DNA from: Rhizoctonia solani
Taxonomy: Eukaryota > Basidiomycota > Agaricomycetes > Cantharellales > Ceratobasidiaceae
Direction of reading: 5' to 3'
Length of the DNA: 64,000 nt
NCBI RefSeq assembly: GCF_016906535.1
Contig: NC_057385.1
Location: 1,736,001 to 1,800,000 of the forward strand
In this document: piece by piece, positions 48,186 to 59,054 of the stretch
How the letters are laid out: every line of letters begins with the position of its first letter
How positions within the stretch are numbered: position 1 is the stretch's first letter
Position numbers and translations under genes: made by a program
Notes under the pieces: generated by a model
What the model saw: only the letters and a program-made list of their open reading frames with translations
Told to the model about the DNA's origin: nothing
Databases searched by the model: none

Positions 48186-50953
48186 TCAGGTGCTCCAAAC
48201 ACGGTTCCCATCGTCGTCTACGATTTCTAGATACGGTTCCTCTGGAGTTCCTAACCCCCAGCGTAAAAGCGTCGCGCGCTTCCCGTGTGAACCACTTGCC
48301 CAAGGCACACCCCCACTTGCGTAAATGACCTGACAATCGAGGTCAGTGATCGCCCCACACATATAACTTCTCAAGGACCGACCAAATTCCCATCGCCTTG
48401 CCAAGCGAGCTTAGCGTCCAGCACGGGCTCCGCGCTCGGCTCGTTGGGTGAACTCCACTCCACAATCCATTCGTTCTGATCCAAGGGCCACTCGAGCGGG
48501 GTCCGAATTGGCCCGTCGTGCCGTGTTCGCAGGACCAATATTTGCGTATATGGGCTAAATACGTATACGAGGGTACCCCTCCCGTTGCCTATATGCCGCG
48601 CTATAAACTGGTTGGTCCCAAATTCTCGACCACATTTTTCAATGTAAGAAGACATGAATAGCGTATTTGCATGAGGTGCTGGGCTCGTAATTGATACCAC
48701 GGGTCGGTTGGGAACCTCGGATAGTACAAGTGAATGCGCATCTTCCGAGTCGGGTTGGTCAGGTACGCGAATGTGAGGTGTAAAATCGTGCAGGGTTGTA
48801 TGCGTGTTGGTGTCCACAATCATAAGTTTACCTCCTGGCGCAAAGACAAGTGCGGCGGCATGGTCTTGGTGAACCAAATGGCTTCCTCCTGTCCAAAGTG
48901 TTCGCCCATCCTGATGATGGCGGTGTTCCCGTACGCACACTTCCCCGCCACGTTCAAGGCATAAGCGAGTTGATCTTAGTTTGACGTGTGATCCAAGTGC
49001 AAGGTGTAATTGACCAGGGCTCCAGCCAAGTACCGTGGAGGGACCTGGCTTTATCCGAAAGAGACATTCGATATGGCCTTGGGGTGTGATCAGTAGTCAG
49101 CGAATGTAAAGATTAATAATAGAACAAATAGCACCTGGTACAAATTCTGACTGAAGATTACCTCGAGCCTCAGCCGGTCCATCTCGAACAAATGCCGTCG
49201 GAGATGCAATGAGTTCGGGCAACGATTCAGAGATGTCCCCAAAATACTCAACGCCCGGTGCAGATACGTTTTCAATGCAAGTCCAATTGGCAGTATCAGA
49301 CCCAACTGCATAGCCATAGCCCAGACCTCCTTTGCCATGCCCTATATCCCTGGACTCGATAAGATTGCGCATAACAATACCACCCTCCTCAATGCTGTCT
49401 TCATTTGCCTTGCCAAGAATACTAGGTCCCATGCCTACTCCAACCTTGATGTATGCGCCCTCAGTTCGCACAGTGTTGTTGATTACCCGGGTAAATTTAT
49501 AATTCCCCTTGTCTGAAACACATTGAAACCGGTTTTCGAAGCTAGGATGAAAAGGCTTACGCGGATTGTAATCAACCATGTTCAAGCCCCCCAAACCTGT
49601 GATTGTTATGTTAACGTCATTTTACACGTAGGAATCATATACTCACATAATCTATGTCTGTTTATGACGGTATTGCTAGTAATCAACGAGCCCGGCGCGC
49701 CGAAAATCACTGGAATAGCTCGGATGTCAGTGACGTTTCGGTTGCGGAATCATGATGGACGTTTGAATCGTACCTATAGCACCATCAGTAGCATCCAAAA
49801 TCTGGTTTCCCGCAACCAGTCCATCACTAGCAGAGAAACTCTGTCACAAAAAATAGCCTGGTAAAAACAAAAAAACAGACTCCGGTGATCTACGGACTTA
49901 CAATTCCATCGGCCCATTTACCGTCCTCTACGTCAGCGCCATAACCCGCGGGACCGATAAAATTATTGGTGATGCGAATGTTAGTGCTTCCTTCGAACGC
50001 TTGCAGGCACGACCAGTGTCTGGGGTTGCGAAGAATACATCTATCGACCACCTAGGACAAAAAAGGTAAGGCTAGCGCCTCAGTACCGCAGGATCGGATG
50101 GTCTATCCCGCACACTCACCTGATTACAAGTGTTTGCATCCCCAAGTATAATCATACATTTGCCGTCTGGATCGTGTCCAAACTTTTCGCGGTTGCCCTC
50201 GACTAAGATATTGCGTATGCGAATGCCGGATTTACTAAACGCGTTGATTAGATGACCATGGCATTCTTCTTTAGCCTCAAGCCAGGCCATATCTTGTTCA
50301 GCCGTCGGATAGCCCTCAGTGGCAAGTTCTTGAAATGGGTACATTGAAATCATAGATTCAACCTCCCACCTGGATCCTCGTGGAAGATACAATGTCGAGT
50401 TCGGACCCAGCTCGTCGAGCTTTTGTTGAATACTCCTGGCCGTGAAACCATATTCTGGGGAGTTCAATATGGCGTGTTTGCCAAAAGGAAAACCAAAAAG
50501 CTCCGGAGTGGGATATGTGCCTGGCGCGTAGATTACACCAGCCTGGCTCTGGTTTGACATTGGCGCGGACTCGCTATCTCGGGGAGCAAACTCCTCGGGC
50601 CTAGCCGGTACCGTGGGCGGCGCCGTCCTTGGTGGAATAGGAGGAGGCCCAGAAGGCCAGGATTGAGGAGTTCCGTATGCATTGCTATGAGGTTGAGGAA
50701 GACATGGACTAGGAGCTGCAGGAAAACTTGGCGCGTGAGAAGAATAGTCCCACGGTGGCTGCATGCCGTAGTTTGAGGGTGGATGTCCATGTGGGTTGTA
50801 TGGTGTGCTAGAGCCTTGGTATGGATGCCCAGTTCCAGATCCTTGCCCATATGGCACGCTGCCAGGGTGTCCTCCTTGTTGCTGCTGAGCGTAACCATGA
50901 GATATCCCTAGCTTGTCTTTGAACTTGTCAGCTAAACGAAAGAAATCCGACAT
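48186..50953 (-). CDS. Beta-helix (pectin-lyase-like) protein fused to a bulb-type lectin-like C-terminus
   Basis: Start MSDFFRLADKFKDKLGISHG, no signal peptide. The first about 125 residues are Pro/Gln/Tyr/Gly-rich. Then GSRWEVESMISMYPFQELAT, FSKSGIRIRNILVEGNREKF, STNIRITNNFIGPAGYGADV, GLVAGNQILDATDGAIVIFG, GSLITSNTVINRHRLCLGGL, ITFTRVINNTVRTEGAYIKV-like and GIVMRNLIESRDIGHGKGGL: successive NxI/NNxI turns of a right-handed parallel beta-helix. After about 400 residues come VFAPGGKLMIVDTNTHTTLH, KLAWQGDGNLVIYASGGVPW and EIVDDDGNRVWST, resembling mannose-binding bulb-lectin repeats (GDGNLVIY fits QxDxNxVxY). The last intron (about 48339-48391) is needed to build that motif. Cytosolic by prediction. 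Polysaccharide binding or lysis is a family-level inference; no catalytic residues are identified. Confidence 0.75.
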
Positions 50954-51160
50954 TTTGAAGAATACGTCAAGTAAGGTCGACTACACAGTTCCAAGCGCCG
51001 TGAACGCCCTTGATTAATCACGTGCCGATAGGCCTTCGATCGCTTCGGCCGCGGTGACGACGTAGATAGCTCGTCTTTTCGGTGCGGGTAACCTTGATAC
51101 CTTTCGAACTAATACTACGCCTACTTTGTTATATCATCATAAAATTTCGCATATTTTCTC
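50954..51160. promoter_or_regulatory. Divergent promoter with CACGTG (51019-51024)
   Basis: 207 bp between the beta-helix gene and the carrier gene, both of which could use the E-box ATCACGTGCC. It lies 65 bp upstream of the beta-helix start. Confidence 0.5.
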
Positions 51161-52603
51161 ATGTTATCCGAAGATAGTAGTGCTTCTTCAAACGGGAATC
51201 ACATACGAATTGCAGGGGCGGTTGCGGGAGTAGGTTCGGGGTGGACCAAGGCAGGTCTGTATACTTGCCAATGTACGTTAAGTACTAAGCTCTTATCAAT
51301 GGGCTTAACCAGGTTGCTGTTGGCCATGGATTCGATACGATCAAAACCAGGTTGCAGGTAGCACCCATAGGCACATACAAGGGTGCTATTGATTGTTTCT
51401 GGAAAACAGTTCGAAACGAGGTGCGAATTTTACATGATTGTTTGAAGATTTGTTTCAACTTATTTCATTTGTGTCGCCAGTCTCCCCTTGCGCTTTACAA
51501 GGGGGCGCTACCCCCCGCAGTTGCCTGGGGCGCATCAGATTCCTTATTGCTCGGGTCGCTGCACAACTATCGTTTGTTTTTGATCAGACATGGAGTTACC
51601 GAACCCATTCCTGGTTCCTCGGATCCCAATGCGAAGCGGTTGACACTGTTCGGGCATTGGCTCGCAGGTCTAGGAGCAGGTTGGACTGGGTCAATATTAG
51701 CTCACCCGATGGGTACGCAAGTTCTCTTTGCCTAGCGGCTACGGCATATACTAACCTTTTTATAGAGACTCTCAAAGGTAAGTTGTTCCTCGACTAAGCA
51801 CGGAGATCGTCATAGGCTCATTGCCTTCGCAAGTCAAACTTCAAATGCAAACACAGCGTGATGTGAAAGACCGGCAATACAAAGGTTATTTACCGGTCTC
51901 AAGCCTCGTCTCCGCATTTACCCCTTGCTTAACAAACGAATAGGCGTCATAGATGTTATACGGCAAATCTACCTCGTTCAAGGCCCGATGGGCATTTGGC
52001 GAGGATTCGCAAGCAGCCTCGTGTACCGAAGTTCGTTTTGCTGGATGTTTGCATCGTACGAGGTCATGATGCGAACGGCATCGCTCCTCAATGGGACACG
52101 TTTTGAGGTACCATGATCTTATAATCTGAAACATGCATACAAGCCGACGGCTAAAGGGTTATCATCCTAGATGTCCACACCTACTGCGAACTTCCTAGCC
52201 GGAGGACTCTGTTCATTTGCGTACTGGGTCATGGGAATTCCATTCGATAACATCAAAAAGTGCGTATTGACGCACCGCCACTAGTATGTGCCACACAACC
52301 TAAGCCTGAGTTGTTACCTGTAGCCGAATTCTCGCTGCACCCCTTGATGCGCCGAGGTTACGTTTCTGGTCCGTCGCACGAGGGATATATGCCACCCAGG
52401 GCTGGAGAGGATACTATGCTGGTTTAAGCTTGTGTATCATCCGAGCATTCCCGGTGAACGCATGTGCCTTTTTGGTATACGAGTCTCTGATGCGGGCGAT
52501 GGGCGCTGAGAAGGTACGCCTTGATAGCTCCAGACTCGGGCAAACCTTGCTGAATGCAAATAATAGACCCGGGCATGAAGATCACAAGAGCACACGCAAG
52601 TAA
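51161..52603 (+). CDS. Mitochondrial carrier family (SLC25) protein
   Basis: Inner-membrane solute carrier with three repeats. Start MLSEDSSASSNGNHIRIAGA. Signature sequences of the three repeats: GFDTIKTRLQ (repeat 1), HPMETLK...VKLQMQTQRD, split by introns (repeat 2), and GIPFDNIKNRILAAP (repeat 3). Each is followed by the matching helix, for example GPMGIWRGFASSLVYRSSFC and GWRGYYAGLSLCIIRAFPVN. The substrate cannot be assigned from motifs alone. The arrangement and the motif FPVNACAFLVYE suggest the ornithine/basic amino acid or carnitine-type subgroup (inference). Introns near 51274-51311, 51419-51479, 51714-51764, 51780-51813, 51886-51943, 52108-52169 and 52261-52322. The stop at 52601-52603 assumes the open frame past GAEK is coding. 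Confidence 0.82.
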
Positions 52604-52973
52604 AGATATTGGAACATAGACAAGTGTATATGTGCATATTGGTGCATGTAGTGAACAACTAGACATACGAGGAGGATATACAAACATTAAGTACCAGTAA
52701 TATGGAGGACTATATCGACATAAAAAAAAGTACGAATAAGGTAGCTCGAAAGGACAGGACAGTAAAGAACAAACAGTATTAAGCGACATCTTGATATAAC
52801 AAGCGAGAACGCGAATAAGGTGAGAGAGCGAGTGTAGAAGAACGAATAAAAGAATAAGGTTATTGCGGATTAAGCAGTTTTATCGTCCAAATTTCAATAC
52901 GAATTAAACGAGTAGGCAATCATTCCGAGCGCTGCAAGGAATCATGACCGACTCGTCGAGAATATGTAATCGA
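52604..52973. other. Convergent 3' spacer
   Basis: 370 bp, A-rich, including the run AAAAAAAA near 52722. No gene seen; it should contain the ends of the carrier and REXO4-like transcripts. Confidence 0.45.
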
Positions 52974-53956
52974 TTAGAGATAGCCTACGTCGAATGATGT
53001 GAGTAAAGATGCAAGGAACGACAGGTACACGTGCGGAGTAAGTACGTACATCGGGAGTAGGACGAGGGGGGCAGTGCACATGGCCATTGACCGGTCGCGA
53101 TAGTTTTCTGCCAGCTACACGTGAATGTGAGAATAGGGGCCAAGGATCGGCGGGGAAGTAAATACGTACTCGGCCTCATGGCTCCGGAAGAGGTCCATGG
53201 CAGCTCGCGCATTCTCAACCTGACAAAAGAATTTAGTAAATGAAAAAGGTGGGGAGCAAGTCGCTGAGAACGTACCGGGTTATGGTGAGCTTCCTGGATC
53301 TTTCGTCGCATAAGCTGCCATACAAGGGTCTGGAGGCCGATGACCTGGTTGGGCGTCTTGAGCGCTGAGCGGAAAGGCAGGTACAACCCCACGTCACGGG
53401 TGTCGCAGGCAGGGTGACTGACACCGAGAACCTATGAGAAGAATAAGAGTTTGCAATCTGTTATAAAGAAACGTGCCAGGAACTTACCTGGAGATCGAGC
53501 CAGAGGCTGTGACCAACGACGATCCGGCCGCGAAGCAAGTGTGCGGCCATGGCTTGGGCGTCACTGAAAGAGACCGCATCTGGACCGCTGAAATGCTGGG
53601 GCTGCAAGCCGGTGGACGAGGTGCGATAGTTGACGACTAATAGCCCCACCCCCACACACATTAGTCTGATGAGAAACCCGCACGTTGGGATTGAACTTGC
53701 CTGGTTGGCTGGGAATCACGAATTTATCGTAGACCACGTGACCGCGGTAGTCGATAAACGAGACACGGCTGTGGGCGCGTTGGGGGTAAGCACGGGGCAG
53801 ATGGAGGGACGCCAGACAGGAGTGACTTACGCCAACATTGGTACTGAGCCACCAGCGCCGATGCCGACATACCTTTTGACGTCGGATGGTGAGCGCCACG
53901 CAGCGGAGAAGCTATGACGTTACTCACTGAGTGTTGATAGCAATAACTTCAGCCAT
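52974..53956 (-). CDS. REXO4-family DEDD exonuclease-like protein with lost catalytic acids
   Basis: Members are 3'-5' RNA exonucleases (RNA exonuclease 4), usually nucleolar. Order: MAEVIAINTQYVGIGAGGSV, SVPMLARVSFIDYRGHVVYD, VVNYRTSSTGLQPQHFSGPD, LLRGRIVVGHSLWLDLQ, VLGVSHPACDTRDVGLYLPF, RKIQEAHHNPVENARAAMDL and FRSHEAE. Motif I is normally IDCEMVG, here INTQYVG (D to N, E to Q). Motif II keeps its aspartate (SLWLDL). The motif III core VEDA is VENA (D to N), with the His five residues before it kept. Introns are at about 53873-53929, 53775-53832, 53643-53701, 53434-53486 and 53219-53275. The 3' end is uncertain (stop 52974 or 52985). Catalysis is unlikely, so a scaffold or RNA-binding role is inferred. 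Confidence 0.8.
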
Positions 53957-56187
53957 TCTGATGAAATTAGGTGTTGGATTAACGGTTGGTGGGTTGAGAT
54001 TAGTGGTTTGTTTAGAAATGCAATTTAGAGGTGGAGGTCGTAGAGAAGCAAGGGGAAGGTAGGGGTGCAAGAGACGCTCTACGTCGGTACGTCGGTTGAG
54101 TGAGGGTGAGAAGGGACTTACTCGTAAGGGAGATCCATAGCCCGCATTTTATAGACTCGACTGTTTTCGTATTTTCCTTCTTCGACAGGGTTTGCTGTGT
54201 TTAGGCTAGAGAGTATATGAAACAAGGAGAGTGGGGTAATATTATGGTCTGTTGAATGAAAAACAGACCGCGGGGGAGAGACTAAGTGATTTGAGGGATT
54301 TGAGGGATAGGGACTGGGATTTGTGTGATTGTCAGTTCTAGACGCCTTTTTCAGTTTATATACTAGTCAAACAATCCGGAGGCGCTTCCGCTCGGTCGTT
54401 ACCGTGACCGCGTCAAAGTGTATCTCGGATGATAATATAGGTCCTAGACGACGAAACACGTTGCGAACCAAGCGCACAGCACCAACCCAATCCGGTTTCC
54501 ACCTTGGACCTTGGCCCTCCCCCCCCTCCTTTTCCGCATATACCGGTATCAAGCAAAGTGCCGGTAGTCACTTACAAATAACTCTAGCCCCACGGTCTAC
54601 CTATAGCATAACTACTTAGGGACACCCGCCGACTGCGGTCCAACTAATCCAGGGGACGGTTCAAGGACCATAATGCGAAACATCCACATCATCCCGTCCA
54701 TCACCTCCCTCCCCAAATCGGTCGTTATGCGGCTTCAAAATCCCGCCTGACCTCAGCAAAGAAAAAAGTGAAATACAACACCAGTGGATGGCTTAGCCGA
54801 ATAGAGTCGACAAAACGCATACAAACACAATGAAAAGCCTCCGCCCCCCGGCATGCTAAAATCGGGTAATGGCGAGGGAGAAATGGAGCGCACGGAAGAA
54901 TCCTACGGCCGGGGTTTCAGATCAGCGACAAGCCACTCACTCCCCCGGAAGCACCGTGGGGATCACCGGTCCTGAGGAGTGGCGCGTAAAGTAGGAGAAG
55001 AGAGGGCGACCCTTGTCCATGGATGGAAGGTTGCCCCTGGTTGCCATAAAGCCAAAACTCGGCTCAAAAACATAATTCCAGACTTGCTGTCATAGGATGG
55101 TGAAGCGAAGCCATGAACTATGACGACGTCTGGCCAAAGAAGAGTTTAATCAGGTCTATGCATTGATCAGCGGGTGCGAGGGATCGATTGTTGTTCTTAG
55201 AGTTGGTTGCTATCTATCGCCTGGACAACGACCCACTCGGTCCATAGCGAGCCACCGAAGACATTCGGTCAATTTGGGCGTGGGCGCTCTTTTTTCAGCC
55301 TTGAACTGGGAAGCTGATTTCAGAACTGTACAGAACCAAAAACCCCATCTGAGGTCAACCGATGGACAAAACGGGTTCGGCACCTCCAATGTAATCGTCA
55401 TTACGGAGTAAGACAAGACCAGAAGACCGGCCAACAGAATGTCAACACATACAGCCACTGACGAGGTCCAATATGTATTGGAACTGAGCTAACCCTTTTT
55501 GATGTTGGTTTGAATGCATTGGAGGTACTCTATTGGCAAAGTCTCGGTCTAGGCGGCCCATGGTCCACAATGCACTCTCGGAAAAGTAGGGAAGCTTGAG
55601 GACTTGCAGCGAGTTGATTAATAATGATTACTTGCACTGCAACGTTCCTCTGTGATGATGTACGACACCTCCGGCCCTGGTCCAGACGTATCTCAGCCGG
55701 CTGGAAACCATTACACTCCGATTACACATATGTATGTATGAAATCATCTTGAAATGCGTTGATCATACGTTACAGTATTCTTGGCCCGCCACGCATCCCA
55801 AACGTGTATCGTCGACATGAACAAATTTATACCAGGTATAGGAAAGAAATATGATACAATTGCTATGGATGTAACTACAAATATGCGTATAGTGGGGCAA
55901 GCGAAAGCATATACGTACCTCGAGGCGATTTATGCGCGAATTTGTCAAGACCTGAAATTTTTTTGATTGTCAGTCAGTCTCTGAGTTCGACGAAACATGT
56001 GAAGTGAATGCGGAGATCATTGGGTTGAAGACAAAGTTTTTTCAGTCATTTCGCACCGAAGTACAATATGAGTCTGATTAATATGGTAATCCTGTCGGGG
56101 GAGTCGGAGGCTGGTTAAACCAATAACCCACTTACGCTGTCAGTTTCGCTTGGGATCGACAAATGATTGAGCGACTTGGGCGAGCGG
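53957..56187. other. Gene-poor stretch, about 2.2 kb
   Basis: I find no supported exon. Open frames at 54329-54619, 55163-55411 and 55781-55966 are short and of unnatural composition. The left end holds the REXO4-like gene promoter. GGGATTTGAGGG-type direct repeats occur at about 54290-54308. Confidence 0.5.
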
Positions 56188-56712
56188 CTAAACCTGAACG
56201 GGGACGTTAATGTCTGACAGGAACCAAGACGGAGCAAGGGGAAACGAAACGGGAATGAAATCAGGCATGATAATATCGTCAAAGTTGGGTCCTTCACGTA
56301 GGAATAAACACAACTCGGGGCTTGACTTCTATGATTGATCATCATAGGAATGGGGGATAAAGATAAAACACGACGAGGGTATTTACCTATGGAATGAATG
56401 AGAGCTGTGCGGCGATCACCTAGAGATGAATGACCGATGTCAGTCAGTGCCGAATCACCAATATGACCATTTGGGTGAGAGCTCAGAAATGTGGGTATAG
56501 ATGTTTGTAATTCAACAGCCGTGGCTTCGATGTAGCGATTCATACTAGACTCGTCATAGCAGTCTTAAGTACCCAGGCTCGCACTCACCCTTTGACAGTG
56601 CAAGGCGAATGAAGTCGGATTTACGAGGCCAAGGACGAGCACAAGTCCAAATTTGTGCATCCGAGATCAAAGGACCCTGGATCCGAGAAATGGTTGCGCG
56701 TGATTGGTGCAT
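56188..56712 (-). CDS. Possible small gene, divergent from Cut8 (unrecognised)
   Basis: Tentative start MHQSRATISRIQGPLISDAQ, then IWTCARPWPRKSDFIRLALSK before a GTGAGT donor. A second segment is MNRYIEATAVELQTSIPTFL and ALTDIGHSSLGDRRTALIHS; a third is FDDIIMPDFIPVSFPLAPSW before TAG 56188-56190. Phases do not all agree, so either a base is missing or the gene is decayed. No family is recognised. Only 84 bp separate this start from the Cut8 start. Low confidence, but the segment composition is protein-like. Confidence 0.3.
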
Positions 56713-56796
56713 GTGCCACCTGAGCCTTGACTAGAAGCGTCCACGGCGCTGACGACGACTGTAGGGACTCTGCGAACGAGGAGAGATAGTATCACA

Positions 56797-58092
56797 ATGT
56801 CGGCTCCCCATCTACTTCCGCAACAGCCAATCCACGTGCCGTTCCGCTCTGCGCCAGTCACGCACGCACCGTCACCCTTTGGATTTGGCTTTGGCCTATC
56901 CAGCCAGCCCTCAACATCCAGCATCCCACCCCACTACAACGGCCTCTCACCGTTTGGCCAACACAGCTCCCACCAGCATGGAGGTCCTATCCCATCCAGC
57001 CCATTTGCAAATTTGCACTCGACGTCTGCTCGTCCAGTCGCCAGCTCAGCCCCCCGATCCAATGCCAAACGGCGATACGATGACTCTGTCGATCCAGACG
57101 GAAGAGAAGACTCCAATATGGCCACCCGCTCGCCCTCTCCGGACCGCCTCGTCGCACAGTCCCCAAACGCATACGCGCCACGGAATCCGACCCAAAGCCA
57201 AAGTCAGCCGAATCCCAGGATGCCCAAGCCAACATAGATGTCGGTGTACTTCTAGGTACGCTCATTAACCAAATTTGGTCTAATTTACGCTAATTTACCC
57301 ATCCATGCAGCGTCCTTGCCTTCCGAGTCACTCCTCCCGCTTTGACCTCCTTGATCAGCTCTCAGCCCAACTTGAAGCCACTTGTTATTTCTTTAATTCC
57401 TCAGCCTTCTGTCCAAGTTGCCATACAAGCACTTGATGCTTCCGCCAAAGTCATACGAGACACATACCCATACTCCCAGACGACACAGCCCACTTCATCT
57501 ACATCTACCTCTTTCGGTTTTGGATCCTCTTTCGGCGCTCCCGCATCGATGCACGCACCTGCCTCTACTTCCTTTGGATTCCGCACAAATTCTCAGCCAT
57601 CCGGCCCTATGCGCGAAGACTATATCCGGAGCCGTATAAGGCCATCCGTAGCTGATTTTACATCAACCGCAACCTCTTATCTGTCTTACTTCAGCCTGCT
57701 CCCCTCGCCCCAAGCACCTCACCCAAGTTCACTCGGGCATCCCTTCATGACTCGTTCGCTTATCTTTGTGCTCTCACGGTCCACATAATGCGTGCACCGC
57801 CCCTCGCACGCGCCCTTCTATTGGACAACTCTATTTTATTCCCCAAGCTCATACATGAATGGAGCGCCTGGGTCGATTGTCTCGACGTCGAAGTTAACCA
57901 AAACGGAGGAATGTTTAGTGCCGAGGCTGTTCGAGAATGGGAACGCTCGCTGGACGAGTAACAAAGGAAGGTCCTCCTGCTGCACAAATCGGTAACATGC
58001 AACCCATTCGGGATAAATGGATAGAAAAAGTAGGCTGGATGGTCGGTCGCACAGTCCCGTCAAGCATGTCCGAGGAAGACGAAGAACTGTAG
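56797..58092 (+). CDS. STS1: Cut8/Sts1, nuclear proteasome tethering factor
   Basis: Cut8/Sts1 anchors 26S proteasomes at the nuclear envelope. The N-terminus is Pro/Ser/Phe/Gly-rich with FGFGFGL repeats (MSAPHLLPQQPIHV, SPFGFGFGLSSQPS) and RRYDD. The core follows: ANIDVGVLL, LTSLISSQPNLKPLVISLIP, QVAIQALDASAKVIRDTYP, MREDYIRSRIRPSVADFTST, HDSFAYLCALTVHIMRAPP, KLIHEWSAWVDCLDVEVN and KEGPPAAQIGNMQPIRDKWI, ending EEDEEL. One intron at 57255-57308. The raw sequence needs at least four one-base corrections (about 57210, 57343 and 57690-57748, and GAGTAACAAAG at 57958). Most fit a missing base in a short homopolymer, for example CTTTGA to CTTTTGA. A pseudogene cannot be excluded without reads. Confidence 0.8.
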
Positions 58093-58464
58093 ATGTGCCG
58101 CCTTGATTTCCTATTGCTGTTTGCGTTATGTATGGGACTTAAGACTGTGACTCGCTCGTTCTGGTTTCTGCATGTCTGTCCATTTGCTTTCCATCCTTCT
58201 CCCGCATTACATGTATATTCTCACATGTCTTGAATCCGAATTAAAGACTTTGCTATTGTTATTCCGATCCCAACTAATAGATATGGTCATCTATTGAATC
58301 CGAAATTCAAAAATACCATGTTACATCTGGCATTCACAAATCAATCCAAAGCGCTCCAAGTACACGGGACAGACGCAAAAACGTTCATTTAGCAACATCA
58401 CACCGGCCCGTCTGTCAAAGTCAAATAACAAAAAAGAAACGTGTAGCTACAACGCGTAGATCAC
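58093..58464. other. Convergent 3' spacer
   Basis: About 370 bp between Cut8 and the next minus-strand gene, with AT-rich 3' UTR character. No gene seen. Confidence 0.45.
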
Positions 58465-59054
58465 TCAGCGACGCGAGAGAGCCGCGGCATACGAGAGGGG
58501 TGGGAATCCGAGCTGCGCCACGTTACTCTCGTCACGAAGCACACCCATCGAGATATTCTCCCACTCGTCGTTCTCCTCGTCTAGCACGAGCACTTTGCCC
58601 GGCCGAGGCACCATCTCAAAGTCACCCTCTGGAACTGTCGTGTAAATCGTATTAGCTTTGGGCATATATGTGGGGGGGGGGGTGATAATATGAGAGAACA
58701 CTGACCTTTCTTCTTGCGGCCGGGCTTGATTTGTATTATCTCAGCCAATGAGATTTGAGTATTCCTGGGTGAACGGTGGTTATTATTGACATTCGCTCCG
58801 GTTTCAGGCTCCCAATCGTAAGAGTTGAGTATATCGTGGACGCATGTAGTGTAGTCTACATAGTCGTCTGAATCGTCCGTTTGCGCAATGTGGCTCCCGG
58901 GTCTCGAGCCACCGTGCGACTTGGGCGCTCGTACAGACTTGGACTTCCGACGATCGTTGGCGTGGAGTGCGTGTTGACGATCCGAGTGCATAGCACGGCG
59001 GTCCTTGGACTCCATGATGGATCCAGAGTGGGTATTATTAGGGCTGAAAGGCAT
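58465..59054 (-). CDS. Unrecognised small conserved-looking protein
   Basis: Start MPFSPNNTHSGSIMESKDRR; a basic Lys/Arg/Ser region, then acidic DDSDDYVDYTTC, HDILNSYDWEPETGANVNN and NTQISLAEIIQIKPGRKKK. An intron at about 58638-58705 contains an 11-G run (minus strand C-run) and joins to VPEGDFEMVPRPGKVLVLDE, WENISMGVLRDES and PPLSYAAALSRR at the stop. No domain known to me; the order of basic, acidic and aromatic patches recalls small basidiomycete nuclear proteins. The open frame and clean splice make a live gene likely. Confidence 0.6.
58672..58682. repeat. 11-base G homopolymer within an intron
   Basis: Plus strand reads T followed by 11 G, inside the intron of the minus-strand gene above. 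Length is likely to be sequence-error prone. Confidence 0.8.

Noticed and set aside
55163..55411. 82-codon plus-strand and 82-codon minus-strand overlapping frames
   Set aside because: Both short, unspliced and without natural composition; region treated as non-coding.
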